Under the pieces are notes generated by a model. It worked only from the letters and a program-made list of their open reading frames with translations, ran no database searches and was not told the origin of the DNA. This document shows, one piece after another, positions 10,861 to 22,870 of a DNA stretch of 64,000 nucleotides; position 1 is the stretch's first letter; the number at the start of each line of letters is the position of its first letter. Made by a program: the position numbers and the translations under genes. Source of the DNA: Thalassia testudinum (lineage: Eukaryota; Streptophyta; Magnoliopsida; Alismatales; Hydrocharitaceae); the NCBI GenBank assembly GCA_037157565.1, contig JAZHRO010000062.1, positions 5,394,001-5,458,000 on the forward strand. The letters are read 5' to 3'.

Positions 10861-11121
10861 CATCAAGAAAATATTTCCTCTTCCATTGCTATTTTCTTTT
10901 TAGTTTTCTTATACATAAACTTTCATTTATATCCTTGTTAAATATCATATTGTGAGAGTTGTGATTTTGCTTCTGAAATACCGATTTGCTCCCTGAGTTC
11001 GACCTCAGAAGATTTTAAATTTCAACTAAATAAAAATAATCGTTTATACGACATTTTCAAACTATACTGCAATAAATATCCTTTTAAAAACCACGATCTC
11101 GTCGTAGCGGCTATCAGTTTT

Positions 11122-11139
11122 TGGTGCCGTTGCGGGGGA
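11122..11139 (+). other. Primer-binding site, element B
   Basis: TGGTGCCGTTGCGGGGGA, five bases after the LTR end. It differs from the sites of A and C by few bases (TGGCGCC in those). Athila-type, tRNA-Asp-like. Confidence 0.85.
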
Positions 11140-12227
11140 GTAACAAGCATTTTAGAAGCATTAATCACAACTTGTGATTCATTACTGATTTAATTTTTCT
11201 CTTTTGTTGTGTTTGTTGCAGGAAAGAAAGCCAAAGAAGAAAAGAAGCTGCACAACAACCACACCAAGAAATATGTAAACTCTTATTAGGCCCTCTCCCT
11301 TAAATCCCCTCAAAATCCAAAAAAAAAAGAAAAATAAAGAAAAAATCGATCTAGGGCTACCTGTTTTTATAATTAGTAACTCACAAAAGTTGCCTGATTT
11401 TTAATTTCAACACATTTCTAATTGCATATCCACTTAAGGTAACTAGGGCTAAAACCTTCTTGATTGAGCCCTAGATACTCATTTCTGAGGCAACTAAATT
11501 GGACCAACTAGAGCCAACTTAAGGATTACAAGCTAGGGCTTTAGAGACACATCTTCTTCTAAGAAAAGAATAAAAAATTCCAAAAAGAGGTGTGCCTAAA
11601 CCTTGTTTGAAGAGACTTATCCAAGGGAAACCCTAAGCAAATCAAGCTCTTAATTTACTTGAACCCTAAAAGAAAGGACCTAAGAAGCTCTCAAAGGAAC
11701 AAAGAGGTGAAGTTGATCCTTTGGGTCAACCAACCTTTAAATTAAGTCACTTTACACTCAAAAGGCTTAAAGTTCAAGTGGAACCCTAAGCACCTTGATC
11801 TTAACTAAAAGAGGTAGACTTAAGAGGTCAAGGTCCCCATTCTGGTCTACCTGGATTCTCAGTGACAAGAGAGGTCGGGTGGGGGAAACCCTGTAACCCA
11901 TGGGGGCACTCTACCGTGTAGGGGTCTTTGCGGGACTCTCCCTCTCTGGCTGCCCAGGTAATTCTCAGGTGGACGACCTTTCTGATCCAGGGGTATCATC
12001 CGCCTCAAACCTCTATAGTCACCAAGCATATTTTGGATGCCTCGATTGGGTCCAGCACATTCTGATCTTATCCAATCCATCGGTGTATGTTTGGTAGGAG
12101 GTGCTTGAAACCTCCTTTAGAAATCCACTCTCCCTGAGGCCAAATCTCGGTACCTTTGTTTGTGCAGCAACCCCATCACATAGACCTTTCCTCTGATTCT
12201 AAACCAAGTTCCCCTTCTTCTTCCATC
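11140..12227 (+). other. Untranslated leader of element B
   Basis: No credible protein. The segment 11821-12060 is the conserved leader block shared with A and C, containing GGGCACTCTACCGTGTAGG and GGGGTATCATCCGCCTC. A frame from 12156 runs into gag but its first 24 codons are serine-rich. Confidence 0.65.
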
Positions 12228-14011
12228 ATGGCACAGCTTGTTGAAGAAGAAACTAATCTTGAGCACCAGCTTCAGCGTCTAAATGACCTCTTCCAGAACT
12301 TCATGAACCTACCGCAGCATCCCATGATGCGAGAACACTATAATCTCTCTGTGGTGGCAATCGAGCCTCGAGTTCGAATCTTGGCTGGAGGTCCTGATTC
12401 TGAACTGAAGCTCAATATGATTCATGCCATACCAAAATTCTATGGGCTTAACTCCGAGGATCCATTCCAGCATATTAAACAGCTCAAGCATCTGGCCCAG
12501 ATCTTCGGGTCAGATGCATAAAATCAGGATATTCTGCTCATGAAGATGTTCTCTTTCTCCCTCATGGACAATGCCGCTCATTGGTACCAAACTCAAACTC
12601 GTCCGATCAACACATGGGAGGAACTTCAGTTCGAGTTTTTGAAGTTCTTTTCCGTTGGTCGGACAAATGCCTTGCTCCATCAGATTACTCATTTCACCCA
12701 ACAAACAGGAGAACTGCTTCATGAGGCATGGGATCGATTTTTGGATCTCATGCAAAAGTGCCCCCATCACAGAGTTCCTAAATGGGAACAAGTTTAGTCT
12801 TTTTACTAGGGACTCCGTAAGGACATTAGATTATTTGTCAATGCAACTTGCGGAGGAAACATCATGGGTCAGCATGAGGACACGGTGTGAGAGATTCTTG
12901 AAAATATGTGCGAGAACTCCATCAACAATGACTCCATGGGCTTATTCGACCGGACGAATGCCCGCGCATCGACGAATCTTAGGGGAGCACATGAGATGCA
13001 GGGCCTGTCCGCATCCATCGACTTGGAATTGATGGCCAGTCAGTTGGACAAGGTCTCTAGCATAGAGAAGAAGGTGGACGAGCTGACTTGGCATTTGCAG
13101 CAAGCCACCTCTGCGCAGAACTCTTTCGCACAGCCACCTCCCGCGAGGGAAACTATGCAAAACATCTTCCACCGATCTTCTCAGGGGATGGACCCGTATC
13201 CACACCCATCTGACTCCAGGACCGGAGGGCCTCCGATCCACTCTATTCTTGTTGGGGGAACTCTGAAACCCCATACTCTGACTTCCCTGAGGCTCCTCAG
13301 ACCTGCTAGGACCTCAACGCCATCCAAAATGACCCATTTTCCAACACCTACAACCCTGGATGGCGAAATCATCCTAATCTCCAGTGGGCGGGAAATTCTC
13401 AAACTCAAAGACTACCTTACCAACCCCGTCCACAAGACCCTCGTCCTTATCAGCCGCCTCAACCTCAGCCCAACCCCACCTTTCAATCTTGGCCAAACCA
13501 AGATCAAATGTCTCTCATCCTCCAAACACTGGCTGACATTCAAAGAACAAATGCGGCAATCCAAAAACAGCATAAGGGCGAGATCATAGAGGTTCGCAAC
13601 CAACTCGCCCAGATGGCGAATTCCCACCAACCAGGCACACTTCCTTCACAACCTCTGTCGAACCCAAATAACGTGCCGACCCAGAGGTGCATTATGAACC
13701 CAAATCCAGGGCACTCACACATGATTTATTAGGCCCCTTCTGTTCCATTACTTGATGGGATGGAAGCTTCAACATCTTACGCGGGTTATCAACAGCAGCC
13801 ACCCATCTTACCAACCCCCAACTAGAACCATGAAGGATTAAACTCTGTAACAACCCGTAGTGGTAAAGCAACCCAAGACCCACCTTATCCAGGCCACTCC
13901 AAGCCTGGTAGTGATCCAAGCCCTAGGATAGTTATCCAGGATGTCCCTGTCCCAGATTAAAAACCTGGACCTATTCTAGAGGAACCAACCAAGGTTCCAT
14001 TTCCCGAGGCC
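12228..14011 (+). pseudogene. gag: Gag of element B, broken
   Basis: ATG at 12228 begins MAQLVEEETNLEHQLQRL. The Athila Gag core follows: MREHYNLSVVAIEPRV, KFYGLNSEDPFQHIKQLKHL, FSFSLMDNAAHWYQTQ, NTWEELQFEF, HEAWDRFLDLMQKCPHHRVPKWEQ, FVNATCGGNIMGQHEDTV and ILENMCENSINND. The first half is in one frame with stops after FGSDA, EQV, SFY and EDTV; several look like CAG to TAG or TGG to TGA changes. A frameshift lies between about 13280 and 13500. The proline/glutamine-rich tail continues in the next frame (13508-13732, MSLILQTLADIQRT) and on toward protease. No zinc knuckle is visible, which is usual for Athila Gag. Confidence 0.85.
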
Positions 14012-14590
14012 TTGACCAAGGGAAAAAGGACAACCAAACCCGTGGCTCCTAAGGAAGATCTGATCAAGCCTTTTGAACAGGTCAAGATAAACATTCCCTT
14101 GATAGATGCAATTCGCCATGTACCAGCTTACGCACGATTCTTGAAAAATGTGTGTACACCCCAGCGTAAGCCGCGAACCAAGAGTGGGAGTCTGATCGTA
14201 CTGTCAGAGCAAGCCAGCTCCGTAATCTTGAGTAAACTCCCACCCAAGGCAAAAGACCCAGGCACTCCCCTGATTTCATGTAAAATTGGTGAAACCTAAT
14301 TCGATAGAGCATTGCTAGACCTAGGTGGCTCCATAAACCTAATACCCACATCCCTGCTTAACCATCTTGAAGAATCCGAGCTTAAACTGACTGAGGTGAC
14401 ATTGCAGTTAGCTGATCGATTCATTAAATCACCTAAAGGAATACTCGAGGATGTTATTGTTAGGGTACGGGATTTTTACTTCCCAGTAGATTTTATAGTT
14501 CTAGATATGGATGCACCTGAGAACCCAAGGGATACACCAATTATACTAGGGAGACCTTTTCTGGCCACTGCAGGGCCAACATAAGCTGTG
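14012..14590 (+). pseudogene. Protease region of element B
   Basis: The 14012-14299 part (VKINIPLIDAIRHVPAYARFLKNVC, then SEQASSVILSKLPPKAKDPG) is the Athila linker before protease. After one stop at 14297 comes the aspartic protease core: ALLDLGGSINLIP with the catalytic Asp, LQLADRFIKSPKGILEDVIVRV, FPVDFIVLDMD and PIILGRPFLATAGPT. Athila proteases have D-L-G where retroviral enzymes have D-T/S-G, so that form is normal here. A frameshift near 14590 leads to the pol frame. The polyprotein cannot be made intact. Confidence 0.85.
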
Positions 14591-14607
14591 AGGAGGACCA
14601 AATAGAA

Positions 14608-16000
14608 TTGAAATTTGGGAACCAAACTCTTAAGATTGACATCTTTAAGGCCCAACAAGGGATTAATTGTGGTGTTGTAGAACAAATATGTGACATCAAG
14701 GCCGTGGTTGATGAATCGCATATCGAGGACAACCTGATTATCCCTAATCAACCACAAGAAGATCAAAACCTGCAATTAGAGGAGTCTGAACCTGATCTAG
14801 ATACACCCATAACTCCTACCCTTGTTCCTCACGTGAACTCTGAACCACCCACTGCTGCTGATAATCTCGTCTTGGAACTCAAGTCCCTTCCTGATCATCT
14901 GAAATACGTCTTTTTGGGTTCCAATCAGACGTTTCCTGTGATTATAAACTCCTGACTCATACCTAATCAGGAATCCCATCTGATTACTGTTCTCCAGCAA
15001 CATCGTAGAGCCATTGGATGGACTCTCGATGATTTGACTGGCATAAGTCCCTCTTATTGTAAACACCACATCTATTCCGAAGAGGGCGCATGACTTTCGT
15101 GTGAGATGCAGAGACGACTGAACCCTAATCTGTAGGAGGTGGTGAAAAAGGAGATCATTAAGTGGTTAAATGCAGGTATCATCTATCCGATCTCCGACAG
15201 TTGATGGGTGAGTCCAATCCAGGTTGTGCCTAAGAAGGTAGGGCTGACCACCATTACGACTGAAATCGGGGAAGTCATACCGACCCGTATAGCCAACTCG
15301 TGGAGAGTTTGCATAGATTACAGAAGACTCAATTCCTCCATGAAGAAGGATCATTTCCCACTACTGTTTATTGATCAGATCCTCGAAAAACTAGCGGGAA
15401 ATAGATTCTTCTGCTTTCTTGACGGGTACTCTGGTTATAACCAAGTGGCGATCCATCCAGAGGACCAAGATAAGACCACGTTCACTTGCCCCTTGGGAGC
15501 GTATGTGTTCCGAAGGATGCCTTTCGGTCTCTGCAATGCACCCGCGACTTTTCAGTAGTGCATGCTTGCCATATTCTCTGATATGGTAGGTGATTATCTG
15601 GAAGTCTTCATGGATGACTTTTTAGTATTTGGGGCATCATTTGATGATTGCCTTCAACACTTGGTTCAAATACTTAGGCAATGCATTGACGTGAATCTGG
15701 TTCTTTCTTGGGAAAAGAGCCACTTCATGGTGCCTAAGGGGATCGTCCTGGGACATTTGATTTCAGAGAGAGGCATCCAAGTTGATCGAGCCAAGGTTAA
15801 CTTGATTTCCAAACTCCCTATGCCTAGCTTGATTAAGGACATCCGATCTTTTCTGGGGCACGTCGATTTTTATCGTCGATTCATCCCTAATTTTTTGAAA
15901 ATCATGCTCCTCCTAACCACTCTACTCTCCAAGGATGTACCTTTTGAAATCTCCAAGGAATGCACTCAAGCATTTGAGATCCTTCGTGACTGAGTTACCC
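14608..16000 (+). pseudogene. pol: Reverse transcriptase of element B with linker
   Basis: The linker 14608-15120 leads into RT at about 15125. Motifs in order: NPNL-stop-EVVKKEIIKWLNAGIIYPISDS, WVSPIQVVPKK, WRVCIDYRRLN, DHFPLLFIDQILE, FLDGYSGYNQV, FRRMPFGLCNAPATFQ, and the catalytic FMDD box at 15607-15618. After it come the thumb and connection (SWEKSHFMV, GIVLGHLISERGI, SFLGHVDFYRRFI). All pol parts from 14608 to 17769 share one frame. About 13 in-frame stops break it by my count, including one just before WVSP (CGA to TGA likely) and one after PATFQ. RT copies element RNA to DNA; this copy cannot. Confidence 0.88.
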
Positions 16001-16500
16001 TAGCCCCGATCCTACAGTCCCCTGATTGGTCTCAACCCTTTGAGATCATGTGTGATGCATCTGACTTCGCTGTAGGAGCGGTTTTGGGGCAGAAAATTGA
16101 TGGGAAACCCATGGTCATTTACTATGCTAGCAAAACACTTGACTAAGCTCAGCGTAACTACACTATTATTGAGAAAGAGCTACTAGCCATAGTATTTGCC
16201 CTTAAAAAATTTAGATCATATCTCCTGGGTTCCCGTGTTATTATTTACTCGGACCATACAGCTGTGAGGCATCTCCTTGTGAAGGACACAAAACCTCGAT
16301 CAATTCGATGGATCTTGCTGTTGTAAGAGTTTGACCTCGAGATTCGTGACAAAGCAGGAAGACAGAACGTGGTAGCTGACCACTTGTCCCACCTTCCTTC
16401 TGAGATCATCGACCCTTCCGGACCCATCATGGAGCATTTTCCTGATGAGCACCTCCTGACTATTGGTATAGGGTTTCCATGGTTTGTTGACATAATAAAC
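16001..16500 (+). pseudogene. pol: RNase H of element B
   Basis: Same frame as [18 protein letters not shown] carries the first catalytic Asp; YYASKTLD, then stop, AQRNYTIIEKELLAIVFALKKF carries the catalytic Glu; YSDHTAVRHLL carries the next Asp; RWILLL-stop-EFDLEIRDKAG and NVVADHLS close the domain. Stops after LD and LLL break the chain. It removes RNA from RNA:DNA hybrids in the normal element. Confidence 0.85.
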
Positions 16501-17769
16501 TACTTGGCATCACATTAGATCTCGTTTGATTGGCCGAAGGCCAAGAAAGACAAATTGCGCTCCAATGCCAAGTATTACATTTGGGAAGACCCGTATCTAT
16601 TCTGCATTGGTGCTGACCAAATTATCCGACGATGTGTCACGGAAGTTGAAATCAAAGACATACTCTCTTTCTGCCATGACCAGGCATGCAGTGGCCATTT
16701 TTCTGGGCACAAAATCGCATCAAAAGTCCTCCAGTGTGGCTTTTATTGGCCCACAATTTTCAAGGATGCATACAATTACTGTAAGGCATGCAACAGTTGC
16801 CAGACCTTGGGCAACATGAGCCATTACGACATGATGCCTTTATAGCCGATTCTGGTATGTGAGATTTTTGACATTTGGGGGATTGATTTTATGGGCCCCT
16901 TCCCTATCTCGGGCAGCTTCGAGTACATTTTACTCGCTGTTGACTATGTGTCCAAATGGATCGAAGCCATTCCGACTTGAACCAATGATCACAAAGTCGT
17001 TATCAAATTCATTCACCAAAACATCTTTTCACGGTTCGGGATTCCTCGTGCAATCATTTATGATGGAGGGACCCATTTCACAAATGCTCAGTTCAGGTCA
17101 CTAATGACCAAATACGGGGTGTTGCACCGAATCTCTACTCCTTACCACCCCTAAACTAATGGTCTAGCTAAGCTATCAAACCGGGAGATCAAGAAAATCC
17201 TTCAAGTTACTATTCGACCTGACAGGAAGGATTGGTCATCCTGGGTTCTGGAGGCTTTGTGGGCTTATAGGATTGCCCATAAGACTCAATTAGGTTTGTC
17301 TCCTTTCACACTGGTGTATGGGAAGGCGTGTCACCTCCCCGTCGAATTGGAGCATAAAGCCTATTGGGCAGTACGGAACTGTAACTTAGATCTTTCTAAG
17401 GCTGGAACCCACAGAAAGCTTTAGATAAGCGAGATTGATGAATTACGCCTCGATGTGTATGAAAACTCGCAAATCTACAAAGAGCGGGTTAAAGCCTTTC
17501 ACGACAAGCACATATCTAGAAAGATCTTTCACCCTGGTCAAATGACCCTACTCTTTGATGCCCGACTAAAACTGTTCCTAGGAAAGTTGCGATCCAAGTG
17601 GATTGGGCCATACTTGGTCCAACAAATCTTTGGAAATGGAGCCATTGAGATTAGTCCACTTAGCCACAATTCCGAACCCTTTGTCGTGAACGGTCAGAGA
17701 CTCAAACCGTTCATTGACATGATCAATACAGATTTGGCTGAGTCATCTTTTATCCTCCATTCTCCCTGA
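16501..17769 (+). pseudogene. pol: Integrase of element B with a replaced catalytic residue
   Basis: The N-terminal zinc-binding region has H...H...C (CHDQACSGHFSGHKIA, then YCKACNSCQ). The core shows the first Asp in [10 protein letters not shown], the second Asp in IIYDGGTHF, and THFTNAQF. The catalytic Glu position reads GLAKLSNREIKK, Lys where Athila relatives, such as element D (GQVEVSNREIKR), have Glu. The C-terminus is typical Athila: GKACHLPVELEHKAYWAVRN, AFHDKHI, ARLKLFLGKLRSKWIGPYLV and VNGQRLKPF. Stops occur after MMPL, IPT, YHP and RKL. It ends at the stop 17767-17769. Confidence 0.88.
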
Positions 17770-19333
17770 GCTCGTTGCGCCCAGCCGAAGGCGTAAAACT
17801 CAGTGCTTAACGGGAGGCAACCTGTCATTCTTTCAAAAACCTGAAACCTTTCCTGACATTTCTTTGTTGAATTCATATTGCACTTTAGGGTTCACCTTTT
17901 AGGACAGCCGACTCCACCTCAGGTACCCATACCCGAGACTAGAAATCGTCTGCAACAGTCACCTCGACCCGTTCACTCACCCAATACCTGTCCTAATGAA
18001 TGAACCAAGCTGAATACGAACCCACCTAATTTACAATGGGGACATTGCAAATCTTAGGCATGGGGGGGTATGAAAGTGCAAAATGCATGAAAATTCATAT
18101 GAAGAAAAGGTTTCAACAAAAAAAATCACATATCTAAAAAAAAAAATTGAGAAGAGGAGAGAATTTTTGTGGGCTATACAAGACAGGGGGAGAAAAAGAG
18201 CAAAATGACAAAATAGGAGCACAAAATGAAAAAGAAAGAGATAATCATTAGTAAGAGATTAAGGGATTAATCGAAGTTCTAGACCACATCAAGAAAAGTA
18301 AAGAAAAAGTGCTAAAGAGACACAAAGAGATTAGTAGGAACGTTAACCTTAGGCCTTTTTGGATAGACTCTCAGTACCTGCTAAGATCTGGATATTCCTC
18401 AAGAGGTTGAGGAAAATGTGAAGCTTAAGTATTAGGTCTAAGGCTTAGGGAGTATTCGGCCTCGTTAACTGACCTTTGATTTGTGGGACTTGGTAACCTA
18501 TGCACCCCAATCCACACATAGTCTGGTTCAGTGCGCATAACTATTAAAATCACGCAGAAGCGTTTTAATATTCTGAAAATGTTGCCTAGATTAGGAGCGG
18601 CCAATCAACACAAGTTGATTTAGACGAGTTCCCGGTGCGGAGAGGTGGGAAATTCCCCTCGAAGATGCGTAACAATATATCGTCTCCTCGGTGCTTGTCT
18701 TTTAAGATATTTACATATCCTACTGGGGGCATGCAAGCACTCTGTTGGTTCAGATACCATGGATGGCATTATCATAAAATGTCAATCGCTAGGGTCTGGA
18801 TTCGGCCATGGAATGCCATGGGCGGGATTATCTCGAAATCTCGAAAACCAAGGTTCTGGGGGTTACCATGGGTGGTGCTATCACGAAGCATCGATTGCCA
18901 GGGACCTTTGAAGATTGATGATGGGGGCGAGGAATTCGATACAGACTGTGTTGAGAAGCCAATCTGAAGCTAGAATTAAAAAGAAAAGAGAGCGAAAACT
19001 CTCCAAACAAATAAATCCTCTGTCTCTCTCTTACAAAATGCACTGCAAACTGAACCAAGGCTAAAAATGTCTCAAGCACGGGTGCTTTAACCACAGAGTC
19101 CAATAAGCCTTAGGGTAGTTCCTGCGGGCCTTAAAAACCTTCGCAGAGGACTGAGGCTAAAGCTAGGTACGTCTGGATCTTGGTTGGTACTAGAGTACCT
19201 TTAGGCCCATTGTCGGCATTCTGACTTAATCAAAGAGGAAAAAGAAGAAAAATCACTTATCATAATTGGTGAAAGGAACTCATGGTCTAGAATAGAAGTT
19301 AAAACCTTAAAATTTTGCTAAGGGACTAGCAAA
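17770..19333 (+). other. 3' untranslated region of element B
   Basis: About 1.5 kb after pol. It contains GGCGTAAAACTCAGTGCTTA and the following GGGAGGCAACCTGTCAT, conserved in element C at 38300-38345 (minus strand). The centre (18540-18830) matches C's inverted segment at 22871-23886. Small open stretches (18635-18967) lie in a region where the same DNA in C is not conserved as protein, so I do not call an envelope-like gene. Confidence 0.7.
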
Positions 19334-19350
19334 AGCTAGGCATGGGGGTA
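19334..19350 (+). other. Polypurine tract of element B
   Basis: AGCTAGGCATGGGGGTA immediately precedes the 3' LTR. Plus-strand synthesis starts here in the normal element. The same signal precedes LTRs at 33809 and 62950. Confidence 0.8.
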
Positions 19351-22228
19351 TGATAAGAACCTCATCATGAACCCTAACTAGCTTACTTTGATCTAATAAA
19401 ATGAACAAAAGCTCCTACATAACCTAAAGGAAAGCATAATTCAGGGGATTACAGATTTGAAAAGAGAACATGAAACAAGGGGTAAAGCTGTAATTTTACC
19501 ATTGCAGTGCATCAACGAGATTTCTAAAGGTCTAGACATAGGTTAATTGGACTTAATAAGAGAAGGGATGGTTCAGTCAGAAAAGGGTTATTGTGAAATT
19601 TAAGAATTAAATGACATTCTGTAACCCTAAAATAAATCCACTTAAATTCATAAGGTTCTAGGAAAGATAAAAGTCATTTAAACCCTCTAAAATTCATGGA
19701 AAATATCCCCTAGGGTTTAGAACCTTCAATTTGACCTTTGGAACCTGTTTTGACCTAGATTGGGGATCAAGCCCAATATTTGACCTAATTTAGGTTTTTG
19801 TGCAAAATATCCAGTCAAACAAGGTCAAACCTAAAATCTAACTTCACCATTGGATTCCTTAGGTTCAAATTAGGTTTGTACCAAAATTTGGACCTAAGGG
19901 AAGGTTATATTGACCTACTTTGCAAATTGGTCCACCCAATTACATTCTGGCCCTTAACTTTTGAAAACCCTTGCAAATGCCCCCTCAACTTCTTCGTCAC
20001 TTTCTTCATTTTGGTTCCTCTGCCACTGCAGCAGGGACCCCATACCGTCGGCGACTTTGCGAGTGGGATTTCTCCTCGTTTCCATGGGGAGCTGCTCCCA
20101 AATTTGAAAGGGGAGCTCTTTGCGAAGCCCCCTACCGCATGAGTAGCTCCCTATACCTTGAATCGCCCCATACCACTCGTGCGAATGCTCAAGAGGTATG
20201 GGACTTACTCCGGCCATACCTCCAGCATGGTGTTCCCGCCTCCTCGCAATTCCCCCTCTGCCCGCGCCTATTTAAGCTTGCCTAGAGCCCTCCGCTTCTG
20301 GCAAGCCTGATTTGGCCGAAGCAATCCCCCCAAATTCGTCTCCTTCTCACTTCGGCCATCCGCCCGTAGGATCCGACTACTCTCCGTCCCTCTTCTTGTC
20401 GCTCTGCCACCATACTAGTGGCAGAGCCATCTCTGCCTCACTCCTCCACATCGCGTAGTACCCGCGCGAGCTCCTCTGACCCCCTCGTCATCGCCGCCCC
20501 TCCATCTCAGGGCCTTTGTCTCCGACGATGGCACACATGTGCCTCTCACTCTCTGCCTCCCCCCTTCGCTCCAAGTCCCTCAGTTAAGTCCTCTTTCTCC
20601 CATCTTCATTTTCCCCTTATTAATTTCACAAATCGCGCATCGACCACCACAGACCACCATCACCTTCTCCACCTTCGGCAGACAACCGGCAAGGTGTTCC
20701 TACTGCTCCACATCTCCATCCACCTCGCCAAACCCCTCAGAAGCTCCGCCACCTTCCACTGATCATTTCCCCCCTCTCCATCGACCACCACACGTCCCAC
20801 AATATTCCCCTGAACACACCCACCTGCATAGCCGCACTAAGCCCTAAGCACACTCACACAGGCATTCCCGCACCACCTCGACCACTGTAGCACCTTCACC
20901 TCGACATGGCGAAGCTACCCAAGTGTTTTGACAGGGCCGCAGGGTCGTTTTGGTGCTTTCAGGTTCCGACGTCCCTCCGCCATTGGAGCAAAGCTTGGAG
21001 CAAGCTTGCAAGCTGTTCCAGACTTCACCAGCCCTAGGTTGCTATCCCAGGTCGCGCGGAGCATCTTCGCGCACGACTCCAGTCCACCAATTGAAGCCGC
21101 AACCCCTTGCAGCTTCGCAATCAGAGGGAGCACCTACTGCTGCAGCGCCCGCAAAGGGGGGTGGGACATTTAGTCCCACCTTGGAAGTCCTGAAGTGGGC
21201 ACCGAGGCATAAATTGAAAAAGTGTCAGGGGCTTATCGTCTCCTGACAAGGGGTGAGGTCCCCTCGCCCACTCACTCACCTCGTCCGCGACCCACACCTC
21301 CGTGGACCTGGCTACCTGACTTGACTACCCGTGCACTCCTCGCGCACCACCCACGTAGGTGCGCCTGGTCTCGGGCACGCATACTCGACCCGATAACTTG
21401 AGAAGGCTCTGGGAGAGCTGTTCTGAGAGCGAAATAGAGAGAGAGAGACGCGGGGAGGGTAGGGGTTAGGTTTTGCCTCTGTGTGCGCAGGGAAGAAGAA
21501 GGAGCTGTGGGGAAGAGGAAGAGAAGAAGAGGAGTAGCTAAAGGAAGGAGAAGCCGCAGAGAAAGATAAAAAGAAAGGAGGAAGAAGAAGCAGCTACGAA
21601 GAAGAAGAAGAGAAAGAGGAAGGAGATTGCGGAGGCCAAGGAAGGAGCTGAAGACTTAGTCGCAGATAGCCAAGGAAGAAGGAGCCGCAGAAGAAAAAGA
21701 AGGCAAGAAGGAGGCGCAGTAGCTCAAGAAGAGAAGAAGAAGAAGCCAAGGAGGCAGCTGTAGAGAAAGAGAAGAAGAAAGAAGAAGGAATTGCAGCAGG
21801 GAGGAAAGAAGAAGAAGACAAAAGAGAAGAATCACTGTAGCAATCTGCAAGATAAGCCGTCTGATTCATAGAATCAGACGTCTGAGAAAAGAAAGATAGA
21901 GAAAGAAAGAAGGAAAAGGGTGCGGCCAAGAAGAGAAAAGAAAAGCAAGAAAGAGAGGAAGGGAGAAGCCATTAAGAAAATATTTCCTCTTCCATTTCTA
22001 TTTTCTTTTTAGTTTTCTTATACATAAACTTTCATTTATATCCTTGTTAAATATCATATTGTGAGAGTTGTGATTTTGCTTCTGAAATATTGATTTGCTC
22101 CCTGAGTTCAACCTCAGAAGATTTTAAATTTCGAGTAAATAAAATTGATAATCGTTTATATGACATTTTCAAACTATACTGCAACGAATATCCTTTTAAA
22201 AACCACGATCTTGTCGTAGCGACTATCA
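19351..22228 (+). repeat. 3' LTR of element B (full length)
   Basis: Begins TGATAAGAACCTCATCATGA, ends GCGACTATCA; 2,878 bp. It is the more complete copy, holding the segment 20212-21040 lost from the 5' LTR. A TATA-like CTATTTAAGC is at 20268-20277. The purine-rich block is at 21420-21965, and the hairpin at 21859-21879. TGAAT follows directly. Confidence 0.92.
20268..20277 (+). promoter_or_regulatory. TATA-like box in the B 3' LTR
   Basis: CTATTTAAGC sits where A has CTATATAAGC, and both are followed by CTT and a C-rich region. It is inside the segment missing from the 5' LTR. Confidence 0.5.
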
Positions 22229-22233
22229 TGAAT

Positions 22234-22866
22234 CAAATCCAAGGTCAAACAAGCTACACTCATCCAGGCCCATCCACTCATACCTAAGTGTTTACCTCAT
22301 CCACCTTAGCTAATCCGAATCATACCATGACCTATCCTACTACTCAACAACAGGGGAAGACTTTCTCCCCTCCTCCCCTGCATCATGATTGTGCCATGAT
22401 CAATGTTGTGGACATAAGAAAAGATCACCGGACCAGGGTCCAAGGCTTGTCTTCCAAATCTCACCCTACCTTTGATCAACATACCAAGGATAAGGGCAAC
22501 ACTAAGAGGTGGAAACAGAAACCCGTCCCCAAAGATAGCCAATCAATTCCCCTACCTTACATCTTATTTCCACACTAGAGGACTGTCGGAATATGATGTA
22601 ACGGGACCATTGAGGAACACACAAGTCACTATTCTATTACTTGATATCCTCACTCTCAATCATACCTCACCTGAGTTATCCAAAAAAGTGGTGGAAGAAC
22701 CATCACAAGAGAAGGTAGTGCTGTCTGAAAGTGTGTGTGCCATAATCCAAAATAGTTTACCTCCTAAGAAATCCGATCCAAGCACCCCACTAATCCCTTG
22801 CAAGATTGGTGGTACAAATTTCAAGCGGGCTGTACTGGATCTTGGAGCTTTAGTAAACCTAATCCC
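22234..22866 (+). pseudogene. Gag end and protease start of element A (after B)
   Basis: This continues the gag interrupted at 9086. It matches C's minus-strand sequence: PNHTMTYPTTQQQG, PPPLHHDCAMINV, PKDSQSIPL, then in another frame GLSEYDVTGPLRNTQVTILLLDILTLNHTSPELSKK, EKVVLSESVCAIIQNSLPPKKSDPSTPLIPCKIGGTNFKRAVLDLGALVNLIP. The last part is the protease start with its D-L-G. A frameshift is near 22545-22570. Homology to the plus-strand element stops right after LIP, where the inverted piece of C begins. There is no reverse transcriptase. Confidence 0.8.
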
Positions 22867-22870
22867 ATGG

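Larger units (their letters stand above)
9092..11116 (+). repeat. 5' LTR of element B (internally deleted)
   Basis: Begins TGATGAGAACCTCATCATGA and ends GCGGCTATCA. Compared with the 3' LTR it lacks about 830 bases (20212-21040 of the 3' copy), the join lying near 9931. The missing part contains the probable TATA box. It keeps the purine-rich block at 10320-10860 and the hairpin at 10750-10770. The frames read in this LTR on either strand are low-complexity and not genes. Confidence 0.9.
9092..22228 (+). mobile_element. Element B: complete but dead Athila-family LTR retrotransposon
   Basis: 13.1 kb, with LTRs at 9092-11116 and 19351-22228, primer site, leader, gag, protease, RT, RNase H, integrase, 3' untranslated region and polypurine tract in the usual order. 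TGAAT at 9087-9091 and 22229-22233 is a perfect 5-bp target duplication. Removing B joins GTGAATCAAATCCAAGGTC, which matches the gag-protease region of element C, so B is inserted in A's gag. LTR starts differ at about 11 of 215 aligned bases by eye. Coding regions carry many stops and two frameshifts. Confidence 0.93.

Noticed and set aside
18635..18967. Envelope-like gene after pol in B
   Set aside because: Two overlapping frames of about 90-110 codons without signal peptide or membrane segment, and the region is not conserved as protein in C.
20418..20847. Pro/Ser/Thr-rich frames in the B 3' LTR
   Set aside because: LTR sequence after the TATA-like box; overlapping frames with no domain.
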